Assembly (NCBI RefSeq): GCF_001040845.1
Contig: NZ_CP011941.1
Span: forward strand, 825,744-889,743
Source of the DNA: Synechococcus sp. WH 8020
GTDB taxonomy: Bacteria > Cyanobacteriota > Cyanobacteriia > PCC-6307 > Cyanobiaceae
Direction of reading: 5' to 3'
Length of the DNA: 64,000 bases
Part shown: piece after piece, positions 1 through 8,427 of the stretch
How the letters are laid out: every line of letters starts with the position of its first letter
Numbering within the stretch: the stretch's first letter is position 1
Notes under the pieces: model-generated
Databases searched by the model: none
Told to the model about the DNA's origin: nothing
The model's input: the letters and a program-made list of their open reading frames with translations, nothing else
Translations under genes and position numbers: made by a program

Positions 1-1
1 C

Positions 2-1663
2 TCCCATGGAGATCACAGCGAGCACGCCGAACGAATCGCCACGATTCGGCAGGTGGCCCACGAATTGGGAGCCCATATCGGCATTCTTCAGGATCTTCAG
101 GGTCCGAAGATTCGCTTAGGTCGGTTCGAAGAAGGTCCGATCACACTCGCGAAAGGCGATCAATTCGCCCTTACGGCGAAGCAGGTGCGATGCAATCAGA
201 CGGTTGCAACAGTGACCTACGACAAGCTGGCCGAAGAAGTCTCTGCTGGCAGTCGCATCCTTCTGGATGATGGCCGCGTTGAGATGAAGGTTGATCGTGT
301 GGATAGCGTCGACCAGACCCTCCACTGCTTGGTCACCGTTCCTGGCGTGCTGTCCAACAACAAGGGTGTCAACTTCCCGGATGTGCAGCTCTCTGTCCGC
401 GCCCTAACCCAAAAAGATCGCCAAGATCTGGCCTTTGGTCTTCAGCAGGGTGTCGACTGGGTGGCGCTGAGTTTCGTTCGCAACCCCTCTGACATGCAGG
501 AGATCAGAGAACTGATTCGTAAGCACGGATACAGCACTCCTGTGGTTGCAAAAATCGAAAAGTTCGAAGCGATCGATCAAATTGACGCGATTTTGCCGCT
601 TTGTGATGGCGTGATGGTCGCTCGAGGTGATCTGGGGGTTGAAATGCCAGCAGAAGAAGTCCCTCTTCTTCAAAAAGATCTGATCCACAAAGCCAACAGC
701 CTGGGGATCCCGATCATCACGGCGACCCAGATGCTCGATTCCATGGCCTCGAGCCCTAGGCCTACGCGTGCTGAGGTCAGTGACGTTGCCAATGCCATTC
801 TCGATGGCACTGATGCGGTGATGCTGTCCAACGAGACCGCTGTTGGTGACTTCCCTGTTGAGGCTGTTGAAACGATGGCGACGATCGCTAGACGGATCGA
901 ACGGGATTATCCTCAACGGCCCATTGATACGCATCTGCCGAGCACGATCCCGAATGCGATTAGTGGGGCCGTGAGCAGCATTGCCAGGCAGCTCAACGCG
1001 GCTGCGATCTTGCCTTTAACCAAAAGCGGTGCCACCGCCCATAACGTCAGTAAGTTCCGCCCCTCCACTCCGATCCTTGCGATCACCAGCGAAGTCAACG
1101 TGGCGCGCAAGCTTCAGTTGGTTTGGGGCGTGACTCCACTGTTGATAGAAACTCAGAAGAGCACCACCGCCACCTTCACTTTGGCGATGGCTTATGCCCA
1201 AGAGATCGGTGTGCTCAAAGACGGTGATCTTTGCGTGCAAACAGCAGGAACGCTTGCGGGAATCAGTGGTTCGACTGACCTGATCAAAGTGGGGATCGTG
1301 AGTGCTGTACTCGGACGAGGTACGGGTTTCGGAACTGGCTCTGTGAGCGGAAAAGTGCGCATTGCGATGTCTGCCAGTGATTGCGCCCGACTGGAACCAG
1401 GAGACATTCTTGTGGCTCGGGATACATCAGCGGATTACCTCGACGGCATTCGCGATGCGGCAGCTGTGATCACAGAACAACCAGGTGAGGACTCACACGC
1501 TGCGGTCATCGCCAAACGCTTAGGCGTTCCCGTGATTACTGGGGTCGCCAATGCCACACAAGATCTCAGAGAAGGCGAAGTGGTCACCTTGCACGTGAAA
1601 GATGGTGTGGTTCATCGGGGAACCGGCAGCAACCAGGCGATGAAATTAGACACCATGCTCTGA
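2..1663 (+). CDS. pyk: Pyruvate kinase (5' end outside the window)
   Basis: Catalyses phosphoenolpyruvate + ADP to pyruvate + ATP, the last step of glycolysis, in the cytoplasm. The reading frame is already open at base 2 and reads SHGDHSEHAERI, so the true start and the first domain lie upstream; a GTG at base 53 is internal. Visible family motifs are LQDLQGPKIRLG, the catalytic Lys in VVAKIEKFEAI, the metal-binding ARGDLGVEMP and the substrate loop TATQMLDSM. After the classical C domain there is an extra C-terminal PEP-utiliser mobile domain (from GKVRIAMSAS, with PGEDSHAAVIAKRLGVP), as known in cyanobacterial and Bacillus enzymes. The next gene starts 18 bases downstream on the same strand. 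Identity is secure. Confidence 0.97.
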   Translation, partial: SHGDHSEHAERIATIRQVAHELGAHIGILQDLQGPKIRLGRFEEGPITLAKGDQFALTAKQVRCNQTVATVTYDKLAEEVSAGSRILLDDGRVEMKVDRVDSVDQTLHCLVTVPGVLSNNKGVNFPDVQLSVRALTQKDRQDLAFGLQQGVDWVALSFVRNPSDMQEIRELIRKHGYSTPVVAKIEKFEAIDQIDAILPLCDGVMVARGDLGVEMPAEEVPLLQKDLIHKANSLGIPIITATQMLDSMASSPRPTRAEVSDVANAILDGTDAVMLSNETAVGDFPVEAVETMATIARRIERDYPQRPIDTHLPSTIPNAISGAVSSIARQLNAAAILPLTKSGATAHNVSKFRPSTPILAITSEVNVARKLQLVWGVTPLLIETQKSTTATFTLAMAYAQEIGVLKDGDLCVQTAGTLAGISGSTDLIKVGIVSAVLGRGTGFGTGSVSGKVRIAMSASDCARLEPGDILVARDTSADYLDGIRDAAAVITEQPGEDSHAAVIAKRLGVPVITGVANATQDLREGEVVTLHVKDGVVHRGTGSNQAMKLDTML

Positions 1664-1681
1664 GTTTGGTCCTATTCGCTC

Positions 1682-2911
1682 ATGGCCAGCAAGTTGCCGC
1701 TTGCCGACACCGTCGGCATGGCTCTTACCACACTTAAAGCAAATCGCTTACGCAGCTTGCTCACGATGCTCGGCATCGTCATTGGAAACGCCTCAGTCAT
1801 CACGCTTGTAGGTGTAGGGCGAGGGGCCCAAAATTTGGCGGAGAACCAGCTCAGCAGTCTTGGAGCCAATGTTCTGTTTGTGGTGCCTGGGAGCAACGAC
1901 ACGCGCAGGCAGGGGGTGGAATTTCCTCGCACCTTGGTTCTGGACGATGCCACTGCGATTGCTACGCAGGTTCCAAGCGTGAAACGTGTCGCGCCACAAA
2001 TCTCAGCCAATGAAGTGGTTCAGGCTGGAGCGAGGAGTACCAGCGCCTCGATCTCAGGGGTCACACCCGCTTTTTTACCAGTGCGCAGTTTTGAAGTTGC
2101 CCAGGGTCGATTCATCAGTGCTGAAGATGAACAGAGTGCCAAGACCGTTGTGGTGATCGGGCCAGATCTTCGCGACAAACTCTTTCCCTCTGGTGCAGCG
2201 GTAGGCCAAAGCCTTCGCATTCGAGACCAGGGTTTCAGTGTGATTGGAGTGATGGAACCCAAAGGAGCGGTCTTTGGGTCAAATCAGGATGAAAATGCTT
2301 ATATCCCTCTAACAACAATGGTGAGCCGTCTCACTGGCCGTAACCCAACCTATGGCGTGAGTCTCAGCTTCATTAGCGTTGAAGCAAAGGATGAGCAAAG
2401 TACTGGACCAGCCAAGTTTCAAATCACCAATTTGCTGAGGCAACGGCACCGCATTTTGCGCAAGGACGATTTTGCAGTTCGATCCCAAAAAGATGCTCTC
2501 ACCATCGTTGGCACGATTACAGGCGGCCTAACGCTGATGCTCGGAGCGATTGGTGGCGTATCGCTGCTGGTAGGAGGCATCGGAATCATGAACATCATGT
2601 TGGTATCGGTGAGTGAGCGAACGGAAGAAATCGGTTTACGCAAGGCATTAGGTGCACGTAGTTCCGATGTGCTTCGACAGTTTTTAGTGGAGAGTCTTGT
2701 TTTGGCGAGCCTTGGTGGAGTGATTGGAACCGCACTAGGGCTTGGCACCGTCACAGCGGTTGCATTCCTGTCGCCTTTACCAGCAACGATTGGCGCCACA
2801 ACAATTTTGGTCACTGTGGGCCTGTCTGGATCGATCGGTTTGTTTTTCGGAGTCGTGCCTGCCAAGCGTGCAGCCATGCTCGATCCGATCGTTGCACTAC
2901 GAAGCCTCTAA
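1682..2911 (+). CDS. MacB/FtsX-type ABC transporter permease
   Basis: Membrane component of an ABC system of the MacB/FtsX type, which usually moves lipids, peptides or drugs across the envelope by mechanotransmission. The 409 residues follow the family order: one N-terminal membrane segment (LRSLLTMLGIVIGNASVITLVGVG), a large periplasmic MacB-like core domain, then three C-terminal segments with the conserved GIGIMNIMLVSVSERTEEIG and LRKALGA signatures. No ATPase or membrane-fusion gene is adjacent, so the partner must be encoded elsewhere. It follows pyk by 18 bases and may be co-transcribed. The substrate cannot be told from the sequence. Confidence 0.9.
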   Translation: MASKLPLADTVGMALTTLKANRLRSLLTMLGIVIGNASVITLVGVGRGAQNLAENQLSSLGANVLFVVPGSNDTRRQGVEFPRTLVLDDATAIATQVPSVKRVAPQISANEVVQAGARSTSASISGVTPAFLPVRSFEVAQGRFISAEDEQSAKTVVVIGPDLRDKLFPSGAAVGQSLRIRDQGFSVIGVMEPKGAVFGSNQDENAYIPLTTMVSRLTGRNPTYGVSLSFISVEAKDEQSTGPAKFQITNLLRQRHRILRKDDFAVRSQKDALTIVGTITGGLTLMLGAIGGVSLLVGGIGIMNIMLVSVSERTEEIGLRKALGARSSDVLRQFLVESLVLASLGGVIGTALGLGTVTAVAFLSPLPATIGATTILVTVGLSGSIGLFFGVVPAKRAAMLDPIVALRSL

Positions 2912-2961
2912 ATCCCCTTCCCCTGAAACAGCGGTTTAGGTAATGAAACTCTTACAGTCGT

Positions 2962-4914
2962 GTGAATCACGATGAATCCATGAATCAACGCTGGCGTCAG
3001 ATTGCCCTTTGGATTCTTCCCATCGGCGTCGCGTTGCTGCTGGTATGGCAGCTGGTCGGAAGCGGAACTCTGAATAACGTCCGCACCACCAGTAGTGCTT
3101 CAACCGGTGGAGCTACCACGGTTGCTCCTCGCAATGCGGCTGTTGCTCGAATGAGTTACGGACGTTTCTTGGATTACGTGGAAGCTGGTCGTGTCACGGC
3201 AGTTGATATCTATGACGGTGGCCGCAATGCCGTCGTGGAAGCGGTGGATCCTGATCTTGATAATCGGGTTCAACGGCTCCGGGTTGACCTGCCTGGCTTG
3301 GCTCCTGAATTGATCAATACTTTGAAGGAAGAGGGCATCAGTTTTGATATTCATCCACCTAAGACCACACCTCCAGCTCTAGGAATTCTTGGGAACCTCC
3401 TCTTCCCGCTACTGCTGATTGGATCTTTGATCTTTCTCGCTCGTCGGGGAAATTCCATGCCAGGCGGTCCTGGACAAGCGATGCAGTTCGGCAAGACCAA
3501 AGCGCGTTTTGCGATGGAAGCCGATACGGGGGTGAAATTTGATGATGTTGCCGGTGTCAGTGAAGCCAAGCAAGATCTTCAAGAAGTCGTCACCTTTTTG
3601 AAACAGCCGGAGCGTTTTACGTCTGTTGGTGCTCAGATTCCTAAGGGCGTTTTGTTGGTTGGTCCTCCGGGAACAGGTAAAACTCTTCTTGCTAAAGCCA
3701 TCGCTGGAGAGGCGGGTGTTCCTTTCTTCTCCCTTTCTGGTTCTGAATTCGTTGAGATGTTCGTGGGTGTTGGTGCAAGCCGCGTCCGAGATCTGTTCAA
3801 ACGAGCGAAGGAGAATAGTCCTTGTCTCATCTTCATTGATGAGATCGATGCTGTCGGACGACAGCGTGGTGCGGGAATTGGTGGAGGCAACGATGAGCGA
3901 GAACAAACGCTCAACCAGTTGCTTACTGAAATGGATGGGTTTGAAGGAAACAGTGGAATCATCATCCTTGCAGCAACCAACAGGCCTGATGTGCTGGATT
4001 CGGCGCTGATGCGTCCAGGTCGTTTTGACCGTCAAGTTACGGTTGATGCTCCTGATATCAAAGGCCGCCTTTCCATCCTCGAAGTTCATGCGAGGAATAA
4101 AAAACTCGATGAGCAGCTCACTCTCGACAGTATTGCCAGAAGGACTCCTGGTTTTACAGGCGCAGATCTTGCCAATCTGTTGAACGAGGCAGCAATCCTT
4201 ACGGCGCGACGTCGCAAAGAGAGTATCGGAATTTCAGAAATCGATGATGCCGTGGATCGCATCATTGCTGGTATGGAAGGTCATCCCCTCACCGATGGTC
4301 GAAGCAAGCGATTGATTGCTTATCACGAGGTGGGTCATGCCTTAGTGGGCACCCTCGTGAAAGATCATGATCCTGTTCAAAAGGTCACGTTGATTCCACG
4401 GGGACAGGCTCAGGGCTTGACATGGTTTTCACCAGATGAAGAGCAGATGCTTGTGTCTCGTGCCCAACTCAAAGCTCGCATCATGGGAGCCTTGGGAGGG
4501 CGCGCCGCAGAGGATGTTGTCTTCGGTCACTCCGAGGTCACCACTGGTGCTGGTGGTGACATCCAAATGGTGGCTTCCATGGCCCGTCAAATGGTGACGC
4601 AGTTCGGCATGAGCCAATTGGGCCCCATGGCTCTGGAGGGCGGCAGCCAGGAGGTTTTTCTGGGCCGCGACTTGATGACGCGTAGCGATGTGTCTGATGC
4701 CATCTCCAAACAGATTGATGAGCAGGTGCGATTGATCGTGATGAAGTGCTACGAGGAAACCGTTGCACTCGTTGGTCAACATCGCCAAGCCATGGACAAA
4801 TTGGTAGAGCAATTGATTGAGCAGGAAACGATGGACGGTGATGAATTCCGTAGTGTCGTTGCTGAATTTGCTGAAATTCCTGATAAGGAACGTTTCTCTC
4901 CCATCCTGGCTTAA
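2962..4914 (+). CDS. ftsH: ATP-dependent zinc metalloprotease FtsH
   Basis: Membrane-anchored AAA protease that removes damaged membrane proteins; in cyanobacteria FtsH complexes drive turnover of the photosystem II D1 protein. It has an N-terminal membrane segment, a small lumenal/periplasmic domain, a second membrane segment ([15 protein letters not shown]), then the AAA module with Walker A GPPGTGKT at residues 234-241, Walker B ending DEID (293-296) and the SRH. The zinc site is HEVGH (455-459), a conservative variant of HEAGH, with a probable third ligand at Asp533. The first codon is GTG; an ATG six codons later (MNQRWRQ) is an equally good start. Which of the cyanobacterial FtsH paralogues this is was not resolved. 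Confidence 0.97.
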   Translation: MNHDESMNQRWRQIALWILPIGVALLLVWQLVGSGTLNNVRTTSSASTGGATTVAPRNAAVARMSYGRFLDYVEAGRVTAVDIYDGGRNAVVEAVDPDLDNRVQRLRVDLPGLAPELINTLKEEGISFDIHPPKTTPPALGILGNLLFPLLLIGSLIFLARRGNSMPGGPGQAMQFGKTKARFAMEADTGVKFDDVAGVSEAKQDLQEVVTFLKQPERFTSVGAQIPKGVLLVGPPGTGKTLLAKAIAGEAGVPFFSLSGSEFVEMFVGVGASRVRDLFKRAKENSPCLIFIDEIDAVGRQRGAGIGGGNDEREQTLNQLLTEMDGFEGNSGIIILAATNRPDVLDSALMRPGRFDRQVTVDAPDIKGRLSILEVHARNKKLDEQLTLDSIARRTPGFTGADLANLLNEAAILTARRRKESIGISEIDDAVDRIIAGMEGHPLTDGRSKRLIAYHEVGHALVGTLVKDHDPVQKVTLIPRGQAQGLTWFSPDEEQMLVSRAQLKARIMGALGGRAAEDVVFGHSEVTTGAGGDIQMVASMARQMVTQFGMSQLGPMALEGGSQEVFLGRDLMTRSDVSDAISKQIDEQVRLIVMKCYEETVALVGQHRQAMDKLVEQLIEQETMDGDEFRSVVAEFAEIPDKERFSPILA

Positions 4915-4920
4915 AGCAAA

Positions 4921-4949
4921 AAGACCAGACTTTTAAGAAGTTTGGTCTT
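4921..4949 (-). terminator. Intrinsic terminator serving clpP (minus strand)
   Basis: Arms AAGACCA and TGGTCTT extend inward through GACTT/AAGTT (one wobble) to a short loop. Read on the minus strand, the hairpin is followed directly by a CTTTTTG tract, so it is oriented to stop transcripts coming from clpP, which ends about 50 bases away. Confidence 0.7.
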
Positions 4950-4972
4950 CAATCATTGTCAACTCAATTTGA

Positions 4973-5001
4973 AAGACCCTCTTTATGAGGGTCTTTTTTT
5001 T
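4973..5001 (+). terminator. Intrinsic terminator serving ftsH (plus strand)
   Basis: Perfect nine-base arms AAGACCCTC / GAGGGTCTT around a five-base loop, followed by a run of T. It is oriented to end ftsH transcription and its T tract overlaps the clpP stop codon. It shares the AAGACC arm with the neighbouring hairpin. Confidence 0.85.
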
Positions 5002-5602
5002 ATACCGAGCGGACAGGGCTCTTATCGATGACGTTGTCGATTAAGCCATATTCCATAGCCTGTTGTGGAGACATAAAGAAATCTCGATCAGTATCGGCTT
5101 GGATTTTGTCTAGAGGTTGTCCAGTGCGATCGGCCAATTCATGGTTCAAACGATCCTTAAGGAACAAGATTTCATCGGCCTGGATTCGAATATCACTGGC
5201 CTGACCACTTGCTCCACCCAAGGGCTGGTGAATCATGATCCGAGAATGCTGCAAACTGCTGCGCTTACCTTTGGCGCCAGCACAAAGAAGGAAAGCACCC
5301 ATGCTTGCGGCAAGGCCAACACAAACGGTATGAACATCCGGTTTAATGTGCTGCATGGTGTCAAAGATCCCCAACCCGTCGTACACCGATCCACCTGGAG
5401 AATTGACATATAGAAAGATCTCTTTTTCGGGATCTTCCGCTTCCAGAAAAAGAAGCTGCGCAACGATTCGATTGGCAGAATCGCTGGTGACAGGCTCACC
5501 TAAGAAAATGATTCGCTCCCTCAAGAGACGAGAATAAATATCAAAAGCCCTTTCTCCTCGTCCTGATTCCTCGATCACAATCGGGATCATGTTGCATAGC
5601 AT
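5000..5602 (-). CDS. clpP: ATP-dependent Clp protease proteolytic subunit
   Basis: Serine protease subunit that forms heptameric rings and degrades proteins fed by ClpC/ClpX ATPases. The 200-residue protein has the full catalytic triad: Ser100 in AASMGAF, His125 in MIHQP and Asp174 in DRDFF. This makes it an active ClpP rather than the ClpR variant that lacks the triad. The start may be the fifth codon (MIPIVIEES), which matches family N-termini better than MLCN. The gene converges on ftsH and shares the hairpin region between them. Cyanobacteria carry several clpP copies; which one this is was not decided. Confidence 0.96.
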   Translation of the reverse strand: MLCNMIPIVIEESGRGERAFDIYSRLLRERIIFLGEPVTSDSANRIVAQLLFLEAEDPEKEIFLYVNSPGGSVYDGLGIFDTMQHIKPDVHTVCVGLAASMGAFLLCAGAKGKRSSLQHSRIMIHQPLGGASGQASDIRIQADEILFLKDRLNHELADRTGQPLDKIQADTDRDFFMSPQQAMEYGLIDNVIDKSPVRSV

Positions 5603-5671
5603 CAGTTAGAACAATCCTAACGGCGGCAGCAGCGGCGCTATGGTCTTGATTCAAAGTGGGGTTGAAGGACC

Positions 5672-6415
5672 TTGACGGATCAACGGACGATCGCTGACAG
5701 CAAGCGTGCCTTTCATACAGCTTTTCCTTATGTGATTCCGTCTCTGTACAGGAGAACGGCTGACGAGCTGTTGGTTGAGCTGCATCTTCTCAGTCACCAA
5801 CAGCATTTCAAGAGCGATGCCTTCTTTGCTGTTGGCTTACGTCAGGTGTTTACGGCGTTCACTCAGGGCTACAAGCCTGAAAAACACCTCGATGAGCTCT
5901 ATGCAGCCATTTGTACATGCAATGGGTTTGATCCTGAAGCCTTGAAACAGCTCGCAGAGGGATCGACCTCAGCGGTGTCAGGACACACAATCAATGAGGT
6001 GCGTGAGTGGCTTTCCAATCGCGGGGCTGGGGCTCCTGAGCCTTTGGCATCTGGAATCTCAAGTGTTGGTGGTGAGTCATTTCACTACTCGCGACTGATG
6101 GCTGTGGGCTTGTTGAGCCTGCTCTCATCCGCTCAAGGTGGAGAACCCTCAGATCCTGACGAACTCAAAAACCTCGCCCATGAAATCGGTGAGCAACTTG
6201 GACTTTCCAAACCTCGTTTGGATAAGGACCTCAGCCTGTACACATCCAATCTTGAAAAGATGGCCCAGGCCGTGGAACTGATTGAAGAAACCTTGGCAGC
6301 AGAACGTCGTAAACGGGATCGTCAGGTGGCCAATTCTCAAGCAAGCGATTCAAAGACACCGGACGCTCAATCAGCGTCGCCCGATGAATCAGCTGCGGAA
6401 GAGATCACTAATTGA
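5672..6415 (+). CDS. thf1: Photosystem II biogenesis protein Psp29/Thf1
   Basis: Thylakoid-associated protein needed for photosystem II assembly and repair; in cyanobacteria and plants it is linked to FtsH complex stability. The family N-terminus is clear (TIADSKRAFHTAFPYVIPSLYRR, then ELLVELHLLSHQ and FAVGLRQVF). The protein is mostly helical and ends in a charged coiled-coil region (ELIEETLAAERRKRDRQ) with a low-complexity tail. The start is TTG. Its presence within 1 kb of ftsH and clpP fits a shared photosystem repair role. Its end overlaps the convergent gene by 49 bases. Confidence 0.94.
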   Translation: MTDQRTIADSKRAFHTAFPYVIPSLYRRTADELLVELHLLSHQQHFKSDAFFAVGLRQVFTAFTQGYKPEKHLDELYAAICTCNGFDPEALKQLAEGSTSAVSGHTINEVREWLSNRGAGAPEPLASGISSVGGESFHYSRLMAVGLLSLLSSAQGGEPSDPDELKNLAHEIGEQLGLSKPRLDKDLSLYTSNLEKMAQAVELIEETLAAERRKRDRQVANSQASDSKTPDAQSASPDESAAEEITN

Positions 6416-7812
6416 CCACTCATCTCCCACCATGCCTGTTGGCCTGATGCCTTCGGGTTAGGAGAAGGTATGGCCGGTTTGACTTGAAGATGCAAGGAAT
6501 CGGCCTGCTTTAGAAGTGCAGGCCACGATCCATTCATGAGTCCCAGAATCTCAAGGTTTCGGGGACGGGCATTGAGCTTCAGCGCTGCAGGGGATGACAG
6601 TGGAAGTACTTGATAAAAGGGTTTGGTGTCGGGAAGGCTTGCTAGCCCTGCACTGAAGATCGGCGCTTTTTGGGATTCCTGCAACCATCGCCAACCCCCC
6701 ACAACTTTGCTCTGCCCGTCACGTTGATCGTTCCAAATCACAGCATCAGCTGGGTTTGCCTTGTCTTGAGCTGGAGTAGATCGTTGAAAGCCGCGTTCCT
6801 CTAAACGATTGCTTACTTGATCAAGAACAGTGGCCCAAGCGGCAGAGCCTCCAGGCAACGGTGCTTGAAATTGGAGTCCAGCCCGGTAGGGCCCTTTGGT
6901 TTGTTGTTGTAATCGCAGCGAAAAGGGTGAGAGTGCGAGCCTTGATCGCGTGGATTGATTCACTCCGTACTGAGATTCCAAGGGTTCTTGGATGATCTGC
7001 CGACTCAGCAGCATTCCCAGAATCAAATCAACACGGGCTCCATGCACTTCAAGGAGGCTGGCCTGGTCAAAGTTTGATGGTTTTTGACGATCAGAGACTG
7101 AAAACTTCCAGCCTTGTTTGGGTTGTGATGCAGCAAGAGCAATCGAGCGATCGCCAACGTATCCGCCCCAATGAAGAGTGTTGCCATTGAGGCGCAGTGC
7201 AAGACACCCATGACTCCCTTGCTGAAGCAAGGGAGCTGTGGTTCCGCTGATTGCAGCGAGTGCATCACTCGTCCAAAACACCGCTGGAGCGTCAGCGAGA
7301 CGCTGCATACAACGACTGTGAAGGGAGGTTGGTTGCGTTGGGCGTTCGGAGTGGCGCTGAAGTCTTTGAATGAGTTGTTGACGATGCAGCTCATCGGAGC
7401 CGAGCAAGCTCAAACCCAAAACCTGGTGTTTGCGCAGATTTTTGCTGTCGTCTGCCAGAAGTTGATCGGGAAGAATCAAGTAGGCATCGCCATCTTCTGA
7501 CCACCCCTGCCACCAAATCGATCGCCCCTGCCGTTTCCATAGGTTGCCAGCTCGCACCAGACCCAAGCGTTGATTCCAAAGCTTGGGTGCTGGACGTTTG
7601 GCATCTCCGTGAAAGGACTGAATCAAGCTGAAGGCCCCTGAGACGCGACTGAGCGATGCAGGGGTTCCATCGTCTTGATGTGATGGCTGATTCAGAATGA
7701 CGCCAATCAGACCGCTCAATAAAACAGTCACTAACCCCAGTGTCGTGAGGGGGAGGGACTGAGCGAGAGATCGATAGGTGGAGATCTTCAGGAGTGATTC
7801 AGCTGCGGTCAC
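6367..7812 (-). CDS. Conserved membrane-anchored protein of unknown function (DUF3352-like)
   Basis: I do not recognise a function. The 481-residue product has one N-terminal membrane segment (TTLGLVTVLLSGLIGVILNQ) followed by a long soluble region rich in Ser, Gln and Trp, with no catalytic motif I could see. The layout resembles cyanobacterial DUF3352-type proteins, but that assignment is tentative. Its GTG start lies inside the last codons of the upstream 49-residue gene (14-base overlap), and petN lies before that, so all three are probably one transcription unit. The 3' end overlaps thf1 head-on by 49 bases. Confidence 0.75.
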   Translation of the reverse strand: MTAAESLLKISTYRSLAQSLPLTTLGLVTVLLSGLIGVILNQPSHQDDGTPASLSRVSGAFSLIQSFHGDAKRPAPKLWNQRLGLVRAGNLWKRQGRSIWWQGWSEDGDAYLILPDQLLADDSKNLRKHQVLGLSLLGSDELHRQQLIQRLQRHSERPTQPTSLHSRCMQRLADAPAVFWTSDALAAISGTTAPLLQQGSHGCLALRLNGNTLHWGGYVGDRSIALAASQPKQGWKFSVSDRQKPSNFDQASLLEVHGARVDLILGMLLSRQIIQEPLESQYGVNQSTRSRLALSPFSLRLQQQTKGPYRAGLQFQAPLPGGSAAWATVLDQVSNRLEERGFQRSTPAQDKANPADAVIWNDQRDGQSKVVGGWRWLQESQKAPIFSAGLASLPDTKPFYQVLPLSSPAALKLNARPRNLEILGLMNGSWPALLKQADSLHLQVKPAIPSPNPKASGQQAWWEMSGQLVISSAADSSGDAD

Positions 7813-7948
7813 GAGAACGCCTGCGACGACGATCTTTCCACTCGATGGTGGAAAGGTAAACGACTATCACGCTGACAAAGACCAAAAGAACCGCAGCGGT
7901 CATCGCCAATCCCTGACTGACGATGGGAGCTTGCAGTGCTTCGTTCAC
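7799..7948 (-). CDS. Small single-span membrane protein in the petN operon
   Basis: This 49-codon frame starts with GTG two bases after the petN stop codon. The predicted protein has an N-terminal part (MNEALQAPIVSQG), one hydrophobic segment (about residues 15-33, AAVLLVFVSVIVVYLS) and a strongly basic tail with five consecutive Arg residues. Its last codons overlap the start of the next gene. The tight spacing on both sides, the clean membrane segment and the positive-inside tail argue for a real gene. Function is unknown; a subunit or assembly factor of a photosynthetic membrane complex is possible only by context. Confidence 0.7.
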   Translation of the reverse strand: MNEALQAPIVSQGLAMTAAVLLVFVSVIVVYLSTIEWKDRRRRRSRDRS

Positions 7949-7949
7949 T

Positions 7950-8051
7950 TCAGAAATTCAGGGTGCCATCACCGTTGCGGCCCCAGACCACCATCGCAAT
8001 CGAGAAACTGAAGACAGCAGCAAGGGATGCCCAGGCAATCGTGAACAGCAT
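7950..8051 (-). CDS. petN: Cytochrome b6f complex subunit PetN
   Basis: Small structural subunit of the cytochrome b6f complex, the plastoquinol-plastocyanin oxidoreductase of the thylakoid membrane. The 33 residues match the family along their whole length: [14 protein letters not shown], then [15 protein letters not shown] at the C-terminus. A single membrane helix makes up most of the protein. The start is ATG. It is divergent from clpS with about 75 bases between them, so that gap must hold both promoters. It heads the operon with the 49-residue membrane protein and the DUF3352-like gene. Confidence 0.95.
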   Translation of the reverse strand: MLFTIAWASLAAVFSFSIAMVVWGRNGDGTLNF

Positions 8052-8125
8052 TGAATTAACGCTTGAATGTAGAGAGTTTACCTAGGTTCCCCCTCCGGAA
8101 CTGACTGGTTGATTCATTACTTCTT

Positions 8126-8422
8126 ATGACCATGGCAACTCCTGGAACCGCGAGCGTCCTGCAGCCCGAACGCACAACCCTGCGTTACCCGAATGCCAGA
8201 GTCATCGTTCTCAACGATGACGTGAATACGTTCGAACACGTCGTTGAGTGTTTATGCAAAATCATTCCTGGGATGAATAGCGATAAGGCTTGGACCCTGG
8301 CCCATCAAATCGATGGAGAAGGCGCTGCAGAAGTGTGGGCAGGCCCCCTGGAGCCCGCAGAGCTTTACCACCAACAGCTGAGTAGCGAGGGACTCACGAT
8401 GGCTCCCCTGGAACGCAATTAA
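8126..8422 (+). CDS. clpS: ATP-dependent Clp protease adaptor ClpS
   Basis: Adaptor that binds the ClpC/ClpA N-domain and delivers N-degron substrates to the Clp protease. The 98 residues contain the ClpS core VIVLNDDVNTFEHVVECL, then AHQIDGEGAAEVWAG, both typical. A short N-terminal extension precedes the core. Two ATG codons two codons apart are possible starts. The PucC-like gene begins five bases after the stop codon. Cyanobacteria have two ClpS types; which one this is was not determined. Confidence 0.93.
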   Translation: MTMATPGTASVLQPERTTLRYPNARVIVLNDDVNTFEHVVECLCKIIPGMNSDKAWTLAHQIDGEGAAEVWAGPLEPAELYHQQLSSEGLTMAPLERN

Positions 8423-8427
8423 CGCCC

